Positions 1-7,506 of a DNA stretch of 11,978 nt are shown here, in pieces. Source of the DNA: an uncultured Aquincola sp. (GTDB lineage: Bacteria; Pseudomonadota; Gammaproteobacteria; Burkholderiales; Burkholderiaceae); NCBI GenBank assembly GCA_937883885.1, contig CAKZXL010000895.1, forward strand, positions 1-11,978. Direction: 5' to 3'. The stretch's first letter is position 1. Every line of letters starts with the position of its first letter. Under the pieces are notes generated by a model, which ran no database searches, had not been told where the DNA came from, and saw only the letters and a program-made list of their open reading frames with translations. A program made the position numbers and the translations under genes.

Positions 1-1506
1 GCCTGGGCCTTCGGCGCGCTGGGCCTGCAAGACCGTGCCCGCCACCTGGCCACGCTGTACCTGAACGACCTGGCCGATGTGCTGCGCGACGCCATCGACC
101 CGCGCTTCGAGTTCGTGCGCTATGCCGAGCAGCTGGCCGCCAGCCAGCCCAGCTTCGACCCGCTGGCCGCCGCCCTGGCCGCGCCGCACAACCTGGTGGA
201 TGAACGCCTGTGTGCGCTGGCGCTGCAGGCCGTGGCGCGCCACCAGCCGCGCCTGTTGCTGCTGTCGGTGCCCTTTCCGGGCGCCATGTACGCGGCGCTG
301 CGCATCGCGCAGGCGGTGAAGGCGGCGCATCCGCAGGTGGCCATTGCGCTGGGCGGTGGCTTCGTCAACACCGAGCTGCGCGAGCTGGCCGAGCCGCGCC
401 TGTTCGACTTCGTCGACTATGTGACGCTGGACGCGGGCGAGCGGCCGCTGCTGGCGCTGATCGACCACCTGCAGGGCCGGCGCTCGCGCCAGCGGCTGGT
501 GCGCAGCTTCGCGCGCGACGAGGCCAGCCGCGCGGTGCGTTACCTTCACATGCCCGAGCCCGAGGTGCCCTTCGACGAAGTGGGCACGCCCACCTGGGAC
601 GGCCTGCCGCTGGACAAGTACCTGTCGCTGCTGGACATGCTCAACCCGATGAACCGGCTCTGGAGCGACGGCCGCTGGAACAAGCTGACGGTGGCCCATG
701 GCTGCTACTGGAAGAAGTGCAGCTTCTGCGACGTGAGCCTGGACTACATCGCCCGCTATGAGCAGGCCAGCGCCAAGACGCTGGTGGACCGCATCGAGGC
801 CATCGTGCAGGAAACGGGGCAGACGGGCTTTCACTTCGTGGACGAAGCCGCGCCGCCCAAAGCCTTGTGGGGCCTGGCCGACGAGCTGCAGCGCCGCAAG
901 CTGGACATCTCGTGGTGGGGCAACGTGCGCTTCGAGAAGACCTTCACCCCCGAGCTGTGCGAAGCCCTGGCCGCCAGCGGCTGCGTGGCGATCTCGGGCG
1001 GGCTGGAAGTGGCCTCGGACCGGCTGCTCAAGCTGATGAAAAAGGGCGTGTCGGTGGAGCAGGTGGCGCGGGTGACGCGCGCCTTCAGCGAGGCCGGCAT
1101 CCTGGTGCATGCCTACCTGATGTACGGCTTTCCGACGCAGACGGTGCAGGACACGGTGGACGCGCTGGAATACGTGCGCCAGCTGTTCGAGCAGGGCTGC
1201 ATCCAGAGCGGCTTTTTCCACCGCTTCGCCTGCACCGTGCACAGCCCGGTGGGGCAAGACCCCGAGGCCTACGGCGTGCAGCTGCAGCCGCTGCCGCCCG
1301 GCACGTTCGCCAAGAACGACGTGGCCTTCATCGACCCCACCGGCACCGACCATGACGCGATGGGCCGGGCGCTGAAGAAGGCCATCTACAACTACATGCA
1401 CGGCATCGGCCTGGAAGCCGACGTGCGCAGCTGGTTCGACGTGCGGGTGCCCAAGCCCACCGTCGCGCGCCACCGCATCGCGCGGGCGCTGCAGCAGCCC
1501 GCCTGA
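1..1506 (+). CDS. Radical SAM protein with B12-binding-like N-terminal region (5' end missing)
   Basis: The frame is open from the first base, so the true start is upstream; 501 residues are visible. Visible residues about 80-160 look like a cobalamin-binding-type Rossmann region: a hydrophobic strand (LLLLSVPFPG), then ALGGGFVNTEL and a DYV...GE segment typical of B12-binding radical SAM proteins. No DxHxxG cobalamin-ligand motif is visible. Residues about 225-430 form the radical SAM core, with three cysteines at residues 235, 240 and 243 in HGCYWKKCSFC, followed by a GGLE motif and YLMYGFPTQT, both usual for the barrel. The protein should bind a 4Fe-4S cluster and S-adenosylmethionine and act as a cytoplasmic radical enzyme. 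Substrate and product cannot be read from the sequence. The cluster spacing is CX4CX2C rather than the common CX3CX2C. No pathway partner lies downstream; the next gene is an unrelated chemoreceptor. Family call is confident, function unknown. Confidence 0.88.
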   Translation, partial: AWAFGALGLQDRARHLATLYLNDLADVLRDAIDPRFEFVRYAEQLAASQPSFDPLAAALAAPHNLVDERLCALALQAVARHQPRLLLLSVPFPGAMYAALRIAQAVKAAHPQVAIALGGGFVNTELRELAEPRLFDFVDYVTLDAGERPLLALIDHLQGRRSRQRLVRSFARDEASRAVRYLHMPEPEVPFDEVGTPTWDGLPLDKYLSLLDMLNPMNRLWSDGRWNKLTVAHGCYWKKCSFCDVSLDYIARYEQASAKTLVDRIEAIVQETGQTGFHFVDEAAPPKALWGLADELQRRKLDISWWGNVRFEKTFTPELCEALAASGCVAISGGLEVASDRLLKLMKKGVSVEQVARVTRAFSEAGILVHAYLMYGFPTQTVQDTVDALEYVRQLFEQGCIQSGFFHRFACTVHSPVGQDPEAYGVQLQPLPPGTFAKNDVAFIDPTGTDHDAMGRALKKAIYNYMHGIGLEADVRSWFDVRVPKPTVARHRIARALQQPA

Positions 1507-1591
1507 GGCCGCCCGCCGGCGTGCCCGCCGCGCCGCCCGCCAAGCACAGCTTTGCGGGGCTTACCCCAATAACCCTTGTGCACTTTTACCG

Positions 1592-1614
1592 GGCCTGGCC
1601 AGGCGCGTCAGGCC
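1592..1614 (+). terminator. Possible weak terminator hairpin after the radical SAM gene
   Basis: GGCCTG (1592-1597) pairs with CAGGCC (1609-1614) across an 11-base loop, and AATTTGTT follows. The loop includes part of a second, overlapping 10-bp palindrome CCTGGCCAGG (1594-1603). The T-run is poor and the hairpin lies about 85 bases past the stop codon, so this is only a candidate. The remaining non-coding sequence around it, 1507-1682, shows no other recognisable element. Confidence 0.25.
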
Positions 1615-1682
1615 AATTTGTTACAGCAGCCGGGTGTGCTGCGCCTGTTGCAAATTGACCTGGCGCCGACCGCCGGCACTGC

Positions 1683-1709
1683 TTAATTTCGCAGGACCAC
1701 CGCCGAAAC
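1683..1709 (+). promoter_or_regulatory. Candidate sigma-28 (FliA) promoter for the chemoreceptor
   Basis: TTAATTTC at 1683-1690 and GCCGAAAC at 1702-1709 are separated by exactly 11 bases. The sigma-28 consensus is TAAAGTTT, 11 bases, GCCGATAA. I count 5 of 8 matches in the first half and 6 of 8 in the second, including the invariant-looking GCCGA core. It lies 33 bases upstream of the chemoreceptor ATG, a sensible leader length. Chemoreceptor genes are often in the sigma-28 class of flagellar genes, which supports the assignment. No better sigma-70 promoter was seen in this gap. Confidence 0.5.
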
Positions 1710-1742
1710 ACGTCGCTTCCCCATCACAGCGAGTTGTCTGTC

Positions 1743-3284
1743 ATGTCGTTTGCGAATTTGAAGATCGGCACCCGCCTGGCGCTGGCATTTTCGGTGGTGT
1801 TCGCACTGCTGTTGGCCATCGTCGCCCTGAGCACTGCGGGCCTGAGCCGCACGGCCCAGACCATGGACCGCGTAGTTAGTGATCGCTATGCTCAGATCGC
1901 GCTCAGCAACACGATCAAGTCCATGGGTGACAAGGGGGTGATCACCATCGGCCGGGTGCTGCTGGCCACCGAAGAAGCCCAGCTCAAAAAGCACCTCGAT
2001 GATTACGCCGCCATTCGTTCGGCCAATGCCGAAAACCTGAAGAAGTTTGAATCGCTGCTCAGCTCTGATGAAACTCGTGCGATTTTCGAAGAGCAGACCA
2101 AGGCCCGCAAGGAATATGGCGCCGTGGTGGCCAAGGTATTTGAGCTGATGAAAGCCGGCCAGCGTGAGCAGGCCATGGCCGTTTACCAGAACGACCTGCC
2201 CGAGCCGCAGAAAAAATACTATGCGCTGATCGACAAGATGGTGGCGCACCAGGCCGACAGCATGGCCGAGGACGTGGTGCAGGCGCAGGTCAGCGCCCAC
2301 GATGCCAAGCTGCAGATGCTGGTGGCTTCGCTGCTGGCGGTGGTGCTGGGCGCCGTCACGGCCTGGGCCATCACGCGTTCGGTCACCCGCCCGATCCAGA
2401 AGGCCATCGACCTGGCCGAAGCCGTGGCCGCCGGCAACCTGACCTACCGCACCGAGCACAGCAGCCGCGACGAAGTGGGCCGCCTGATGACGGCGCTGCA
2501 GAACATGGTGCACAGCCTGCACGCCATCGTCTCGCAGGTGCGCGGCGGCGCCGACACCATCACCAGCGCCGCGGCCGAGGTGTCGCAAGGCAACCATGAC
2601 CTGTCCAACCGCACCGAGCAGCAGGCCAGCGCGCTGCAGGAAACCGCCTCGGCGATGGAGCAGCTGACCGCCGCGGTGAAGATCAGCGCCGCCAGCGCCG
2701 ACGAAGCCAGCAAGTCGGCCGTGTCCGCCTCGCAGATCGCGGTGCAGGGCGGTGAAGTGGTCGAGCGCGTGGTGGGCTCCATGGCCTCCATCGCCAGCTC
2801 GTCCAAGCGCATCGTCGAGATCATCGACGTGATCGACGGCATCGCCTTCCAGACCAACATCCTGGCGCTGAACGCAGCGGTGGAAGCCGCCCGCGCCGGC
2901 GAGCAGGGCCGCGGCTTTGCCGTGGTGGCCGGTGAGGTGCGCAGCCTGGCCCAGCGCAGCGCGCTGGCCGCCAAGGAGATCAAGGGCCTGATCGACGCCT
3001 CGGTGAGCCAGGTGGACGAAGGCAGCAAGATGGTGGAACAGGCCGGCGCCACGATGAGCGAGGTGGTGGCCAGCATCGGCCGCGTGCGCGACATCGTGGC
3101 CGAGATCAGCGCCGCCAGCCGCGAGCAGAGCATCGGCATCGAGCAGGTGAGCAGCACCGTGCAGCAGATGGACGACAGCACGCAGCAGAACGCGGCGATG
3201 GTGGAGCAAAGCAGCGCCTCGGCGCGCGCGATGAAGGAGCAGGCGCAACAACTCACCGGCGTGGTGAGCGCCTTTGCCCTTTAA
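1743..3284 (+). CDS. Methyl-accepting chemotaxis protein, 4-helix-bundle sensor type
   Basis: A 513-residue inner-membrane chemoreceptor. Transmembrane segment 1 is at about residues 11-33, a helical periplasmic sensor of the 4HB_MCP type at about 35-188, transmembrane segment 2 at about 190-211, and a HAMP linker at about 212-264. The cytoplasmic signalling coiled coil follows, with the highly conserved hairpin tip around residues 360-395 (IDGIAFQTNILALNAAVEA), which contacts CheA and CheW. Candidate methylation segments include TEQQASALQETASAMEQL near residue 291. The C-terminus ends SAFAL and has no CheR-docking NWETF-like pentapeptide, so adaptation would rely on other receptors. The ATG at 1743 gives the usual short basic N-terminus; a TTG at 1734 in the same frame is less likely. 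The ligand cannot be predicted. The sensor half uses many more A/T-ending codons than the signalling half. The E1-like gene follows after 24 bases and is probably co-transcribed. Confidence 0.95.
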   Translation: MSFANLKIGTRLALAFSVVFALLLAIVALSTAGLSRTAQTMDRVVSDRYAQIALSNTIKSMGDKGVITIGRVLLATEEAQLKKHLDDYAAIRSANAENLKKFESLLSSDETRAIFEEQTKARKEYGAVVAKVFELMKAGQREQAMAVYQNDLPEPQKKYYALIDKMVAHQADSMAEDVVQAQVSAHDAKLQMLVASLLAVVLGAVTAWAITRSVTRPIQKAIDLAEAVAAGNLTYRTEHSSRDEVGRLMTALQNMVHSLHAIVSQVRGGADTITSAAAEVSQGNHDLSNRTEQQASALQETASAMEQLTAAVKISAASADEASKSAVSASQIAVQGGEVVERVVGSMASIASSSKRIVEIIDVIDGIAFQTNILALNAAVEAARAGEQGRGFAVVAGEVRSLAQRSALAAKEIKGLIDASVSQVDEGSKMVEQAGATMSEVVASIGRVRDIVAEISAASREQSIGIEQVSSTVQQMDDSTQQNAAMVEQSSASARAMKEQAQQLTGVVSAFAL

Positions 3285-3295
3285 ACCGCGACCCC

Positions 3296-3304
3296 AGGGA
3301 GGAA
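3296..3304 (+). promoter_or_regulatory. Strong ribosome binding site of the E1-like gene
   Basis: AGGGAGGAA ends four bases before the ATG at 3309 and is a near-ideal Shine-Dalgarno sequence. It lies in the 24-base gap after the chemoreceptor stop codon. It fixes the start of the E1-like protein and so shows that the short N-terminus is genuine rather than a mis-chosen start: upstream sequence in that frame is chemoreceptor coding. Confidence 0.75.
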
Positions 3305-3308
3305 CACC

Positions 3309-5864
3309 ATGAATCCGTTGCACGACGATGCAACCGCGCCCGCGCGCGCCCAGACCCGGGCGGTGCAGGCCTTCATCGATGCACACCGCGCGCAGGGCTA
3401 CCGCCATGCCGCACTCGACCCGCTGGGCGAGGCGAGGCCGCTGGGCCCGCAACGCCTGTCGCCCGCGCACTTCGGCCTGACGGCCGGCGACGCGGTGCAC
3501 CCCGAAGGCGGCCACTGGCGTGGCGTCCGCCAGGTGCAGGCGCTGGATGCGCTGCTCAAGGCCGCGTACTGCGGCAGCCTGGTGCTGGACGCTTCGGCGG
3601 TGCGCGACGAGGCGCGCTGCCGCTGGCTGCACGAGCAGATGGAAACCCGCTTCCTGCTGCCGCTGCCCACCGGCACCGCGCTGCTCGACCGCCTGGTCGA
3701 TGCGCAGGCCTGGGAGCACTACGTGGCCGAGCGTTACCCCGACGGCAAGCGCTTCTCGCTGGAAGGCTGCGAAGCGCTGCTGCCGCTGATGGACGCGCTG
3801 GTGCACGGCGCCGCCGCCACCGGCGTGGGCGAGGTGTTCATCGGCATGCCGCACCGTGGCCGCGTGAACCTGCTGGTCAACCTGATGGGCGTGCCCGCCG
3901 CGCGGCTGCTGGACCAGTTCGAGCCGGTGCCGGCCGACCCCGCCAGCCACACCGACCTGGTCTACCACCACGGCGCCGCCCGCCGGCTGGCCACGCCGGC
4001 GGGCGAGGTGATGCTGCGCCTGGCGCACAACCCTTCGCACCTGCAGAGCGTGTACCCGGTGGTGATGGGCATGACCCACGCCGCCATCGCCCGTGGCCGC
4101 TCGGCGATGGCCATCGTGATGCATGGCGACGCGGCCTTCGCCGGCCAGGGCGTGGTGATGGAAACGCTGGCGCTGACGCAAAAGCCCGGCTATGCCGTCG
4201 GCGGCACGGTGCATGTGGTCATCAACAACCAGGTGGGCTTCACCGAACGCAACCCGATGGATGCGCAGCGCGCCCGCTACTGCACCGATGTGACGCGCGG
4301 CGTGGACGCCCCCGTGCTGCGCGTGAATGCCGATGCGCCCGAAGAGGTGCTGCGGGCGGCCGCCATCGCGGTGGCCTACCGCCAGCGCTTTGCCACCGAC
4401 GTGGTCATCGACCTGATCGGCTACCGCCGCCTGGGCCATTCCGAGCATGACGCGCCCAAGGTCACGCACCCGCTGGGCTATGCACTCACCGCGCGCAAGC
4501 CGTCGGTGGTGGAGGTGTATGGCGCCGCGCTGGCCGCCACCCAGGGCCATGACGATGCGGACATCACCGCCCGCATCGCGGCGCGCCGCGCGGCCGCCCG
4601 GGCCGTGTACGCGCAACCGGCCGCCGATGCAGCGCCAGGCTGCGGCCTGCCGGTGCAAAGCCTGCCCGCTGCCACGCGCGCGCCGCAGCACTTCGGCCGC
4701 ACCGAGATGCAGGCCGCCATTGCGTCGATGACGCACTGGCCGGTGGGCTTCGTGCCGCACCCGGTGATCGAGCGGCTGGTGCAGTACTGGCAAGGCTGCG
4801 CCGAGGGCCGCCACGGCCTGGTGGACTGGTGCCTGGCCGAAAACCTGGCCTATGCCAGCCTGCTGCAGGCCGGTGTGGACGTGCGGGTCTCGGGCCTGGA
4901 CGTGCAGCGCGGCACCTTCATGCACCGCCATGCGGTGTGGCACGACCAGGAGCCGCAGCCCGAGCAGCCGGCGCAGTTCGTGCCGCTGTGGCAGCTGGGC
5001 GGCGCGGCGCGCTTCGACGTCGTCAATTCGGTGCTGTCGGAAGAAGCGGTGCTGGGCTTCGAGTACGGCTACAGCGTGCAGGCCCCGCGGTCGCTGACGG
5101 TGTGGGAGGCGCAGTTCGGCGACTTCGTCAACGGCGCGCAGGTCTACATCGATCAGTACATCGCGGCCGGCCAAGAGAAGTGGGGCTACCGCTGCCCGCT
5201 GACCCTGCTGCTGCCCCACGGCTATGAAGGCGTGGGCCCGGAGCATTCCAACGCCCACCTTGCCCGCTTCCTGCAGCTGTGCGGCGCCGACAACCTGCGG
5301 GTGGCCTACCCCAGCACCGCCGGGCAGTTCTACAAACTGCTGCGGGCGCAGGCCCTGGCCGCAGAGCCCAAGCCGCTGGTGGTGATGACGCCCAAGGCCG
5401 TGATGCTGGCCGATGCCGATTCGCACACGCCGGTGGCCGAGCTGCTGGAAGGCGACTTCCAGCCGGTGCTGGGCGATGCGCATGGGGCCGATGCGCAGGC
5501 CGTGCGCCGCGTGGTGCTGTGCAGCGGCAAGCTGCACCATGTGCTGCACCGCGCCCGCGTGGCGCAGCACCGCGAGGACGTGGCGCTGCTGCGGCTGGAG
5601 GCGCTGTACCCCTTCCCGGCCGAGGCGCTGCGCGCCGCGCTGGCGGCCTACCCGAAGGCCCGCACCGTGGTGTGGGCCCAGGAAGAAACGCCGAACCAGG
5701 GCGCCTGGCACTTCGTGCGCGACGACATCGCGGCGCAGCTGCCGCCGGGGGCCACGCTGCAGTGCGTGGCGCGGCCGGCCACGGCGGCGGGGGCCACCTC
5801 CTCGTACCTGCTGCACGGGCAGCAGGAGCGTGAGCTGGTGGCCCGCGCGCTGGGCACTAGTTGA
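3309..5864 (+). CDS. 2-oxoglutarate dehydrogenase E1-like thiamine-diphosphate enzyme, N-terminally short, orphan
   Basis: An 851-residue member of the SucA/OGDH E1 family (E. coli SucA is about 933). Family enzymes decarboxylate 2-oxoglutarate on thiamine diphosphate and pass the succinyl group to lipoyl-E2. Core motifs are present: GMPHRGR (179-185), NPSHLQ (241-246), HGDAAFAGQG (272-281, metal and ThDP binding), INNQVGFT (305-312), RGTFMHRHAV (534-543), SVLSEEAVLGFEYGY (574-588), WEAQFGDFVNGAQ (599-611) and LLPHGYEGVGPEHS (634-647). The N-terminus begins directly at the part equivalent to AFIDAHRAQGYRHAALDPLG, so the first roughly 80 residues of SucA, including the E2-contacting peptide, are absent. 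The normally conserved GHNExDEP reads GHSEHDAP (376-383). No sucB or lpd is adjacent. It may be a paralogue acting as a 2-oxo-acid decarboxylase or carboligase, or an E1 for another 2-oxo acid; this is inference. Family call is firm, substrate uncertain. Confidence 0.9.
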   Translation: MNPLHDDATAPARAQTRAVQAFIDAHRAQGYRHAALDPLGEARPLGPQRLSPAHFGLTAGDAVHPEGGHWRGVRQVQALDALLKAAYCGSLVLDASAVRDEARCRWLHEQMETRFLLPLPTGTALLDRLVDAQAWEHYVAERYPDGKRFSLEGCEALLPLMDALVHGAAATGVGEVFIGMPHRGRVNLLVNLMGVPAARLLDQFEPVPADPASHTDLVYHHGAARRLATPAGEVMLRLAHNPSHLQSVYPVVMGMTHAAIARGRSAMAIVMHGDAAFAGQGVVMETLALTQKPGYAVGGTVHVVINNQVGFTERNPMDAQRARYCTDVTRGVDAPVLRVNADAPEEVLRAAAIAVAYRQRFATDVVIDLIGYRRLGHSEHDAPKVTHPLGYALTARKPSVVEVYGAALAATQGHDDADITARIAARRAAARAVYAQPAADAAPGCGLPVQSLPAATRAPQHFGRTEMQAAIASMTHWPVGFVPHPVIERLVQYWQGCAEGRHGLVDWCLAENLAYASLLQAGVDVRVSGLDVQRGTFMHRHAVWHDQEPQPEQPAQFVPLWQLGGAARFDVVNSVLSEEAVLGFEYGYSVQAPRSLTVWEAQFGDFVNGAQVYIDQYIAAGQEKWGYRCPLTLLLPHGYEGVGPEHSNAHLARFLQLCGADNLRVAYPSTAGQFYKLLRAQALAAEPKPLVVMTPKAVMLADADSHTPVAELLEGDFQPVLGDAHGADAQAVRRVVLCSGKLHHVLHRARVAQHREDVALLRLEALYPFPAEALRAALAAYPKARTVVWAQEETPNQGAWHFVRDDIAAQLPPGATLQCVARPATAAGATSSYLLHGQQERELVARALGTS

Positions 5865-7449
5865 CGGCGCAGAGCACCGGGTTGGCCACCGCCGCCGGCG
5901 GCGGCTGGTCGGCCAACCAGGTGTTCACCGGCACCAGGGTGACGGCGCAGTTGGCATCGACCACCAGGTCGAACACATGCCACCAGCCGTTGCTGCCTTC
6001 GCCGGCCGGCGGGGTGAACACGTTGAGCGCGCCGCCGCGGCTCAGTTCCACCCGCACCGGCGAGCCCGTCATGCCGGGGTCGAAGGTGCCGGAGTAGTTG
6101 TGCACCGCATAGCGGTAGGTGCCCTGCATCAGCCGCGTGATGGTCACCACCTCGGGGCCGAAGCTGTCGGTGTCGTCCACGTCCAGGTTGGCGAAGGGTG
6201 CGGCCACCAGGTCGCCCGGTGCAGCGAAGTAGACGTGCGCGCCATCGGGCACCAGCAGGTGCGAGTCCACGTCTTCCGGCTTGGCGCCCCAGGTGAGCTT
6301 GATGTTGATGCCCGCGGTGGTGAAGGCCGTGACCAGGCAGTTGGGCAGCGTCGCATCGGCCGCGGTGGTGGCCGCTTCCACGCGCAGCGTGTTGGTCAGG
6401 CGGTCGCCGGTGAGCGCGGCCAGCGTGAGCACGCCACCCCGCTTGACCGGGATGATGAAGCTGCCGTCGGCCCCGGTGGCCGCGCGCGAGCTGCCTGAAT
6501 AGTCGATGCCGTCGCTGGACACCAGCGCGCCGGCCACCGGCTGGTTGTTGGCGTCGCGCACGCAGCCGGTCAGGCGGATGGTCTCGATCGCCTGGTCGGC
6601 GTTCCAGGTGCTGAAGTGGCTGACCGTGCCTTCGTAGTAGCGGTCGGCGCCGCTGCCCTGCAGCGTGGCCGTGCCTTCCTGCACCCAGCGGCCGGTGGTG
6701 GTGTCCATGTAGAACAGCGGCACCGTGGCCGGGATGTTCGCCGAACGGCTGGCCAGCGGAATGCGCAGCGTCGCGGTGCGGTTGGGCGCCAGGTTGTAGG
6801 CGGCACCCGAAGCATCGCGGATGTCGATCTGCATCGCGCCGAAGCTTTCGATGATCTGCGGCGCCTCGGCACTGCCGGCAGTGAAGTCGCCCGGCATCAG
6901 ACCGGCGTTCAGCGCCGGGTTGATCGGCGTCACCGACACGGTGACGCTGGCTGCGGCAGCGCCGCCATCGCTGCGCACCAGGCCGGCGGCCGGCAGGCGC
7001 ACCAGCGCGGGCGTGCCGGGCACCGTCACGTCGGCACCGGCGGCCACCGTCACCGTGGCGCTGGCGGCCACCGGCAGCAGCTGGGCCGTCAAGGCGCTGG
7101 CCTGGCCTTCCTGCACGGCGGTGATGCGCACCGTGGGCGCAAAGCCCGGTGCTTCCACCCGCGCCACGCTGCGCGCACCCACCGGCGCCTGCAGCGTGAA
7201 GCTGCCATCGGCCGCCGTGGTGGCGCGCACGCCGGCCACGTCCACCGTGGCGCCGGCCACTGCGCTGCCGTCGGCGGCCGACTGCACCCGGCCCTGCACC
7301 GTGCCCAGCACCGCCGGCGGGTTGGGCGCGGGCGACGTGCCGCTGCTGTCGTCGTCGCTGCTGCCGCCGTCACCGCCGAAACAGCCGGCCAACACCACCC
7401 CGGCCAGGGCGCACAGCACCCACAGTCGCAGCCATCGCATCCACTTCAT
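5857..7449 (-). CDS. Outer-membrane lipoprotein with carboxypeptidase-regulatory-like repeats and YfaP-type C-terminal domain
   Basis: A 530-residue lipoprotein. The signal peptide ends in a clear lipobox VLAGC with the lipidated cysteine at residue 23, followed by a Gly/Asp/Ser-rich tether (24-45). A phenylalanine at +2 rather than aspartate favours the outer membrane. Two carboxypeptidase-regulatory-like beta-sandwich repeats are visible, about residues 49-125 and 290-372, each with a GxVxxxxxxxPVAGAxV...AxDGSF pattern. Between them (about 130-285) is a beta-rich region with TATLRIPL and FYMDTTTGRWVQEGTATL, resembling extracellular adhesin-like modules. The C-terminal part (about 382-505) has LTWGAKPEDVDSHLLVPDG, matching the W...DVDxHxxxPxG signature of YfaP/DUF2135 domains. 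No catalytic motif is seen. The start is set by AGGAG seven bases before the ATG. It is divergent from the VOC gene and its stop overlaps the E1 gene. A role as a surface or periplasmic binding protein is a guess. Confidence 0.85.
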   Translation of the reverse strand: MKWMRWLRLWVLCALAGVVLAGCFGGDGGSSDDDSSGTSPAPNPPAVLGTVQGRVQSAADGSAVAGATVDVAGVRATTAADGSFTLQAPVGARSVARVEAPGFAPTVRITAVQEGQASALTAQLLPVAASATVTVAAGADVTVPGTPALVRLPAAGLVRSDGGAAAASVTVSVTPINPALNAGLMPGDFTAGSAEAPQIIESFGAMQIDIRDASGAAYNLAPNRTATLRIPLASRSANIPATVPLFYMDTTTGRWVQEGTATLQGSGADRYYEGTVSHFSTWNADQAIETIRLTGCVRDANNQPVAGALVSSDGIDYSGSSRAATGADGSFIIPVKRGGVLTLAALTGDRLTNTLRVEAATTAADATLPNCLVTAFTTAGINIKLTWGAKPEDVDSHLLVPDGAHVYFAAPGDLVAAPFANLDVDDTDSFGPEVVTITRLMQGTYRYAVHNYSGTFDPGMTGSPVRVELSRGGALNVFTPPAGEGSNGWWHVFDLVVDANCAVTLVPVNTWLADQPPPAAVANPVLCAVN

Positions 7450-7475
7450 GGTTTTCTCCTGCTGATTGACTTCAT

Positions 7476-7490
7476 CGGCCTTGAAGGCCG
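7476..7490. promoter_or_regulatory. Perfect 15-bp palindrome upstream of the lipoprotein gene
   Basis: CGGCCTT and AAGGCCG flank a single central G. It lies 26 bases upstream of the lipoprotein ATG, in its 5' leader on the minus strand. It could be an operator for a dimeric repressor, or a five-pair hairpin in the mRNA just before the ribosome binding site. No binding protein can be named. Confidence 0.4.
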
Positions 7491-7506
7491 TCGTCGATTC
7501 TTCGCA

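Noticed and set aside
2444..3256. Minus-strand frame antisense to the chemoreceptor signalling domain, Ser/Cys/Ala-rich
   Set aside because: A typical shadow of the conserved signalling coiled coil, with no start context or domain.
1683..5816. A 1377-codon open frame on the minus strand, antisense to the chemoreceptor and E1 genes
   Set aside because: Its product is low-complexity and rich in His, Arg, Gly, Ala and Gln, as expected from the antisense of GC-rich genes. Both sense genes have clear conserved domains and ribosome binding sites. Stop codons are rare on that strand simply because of the high GC3 of the sense genes.
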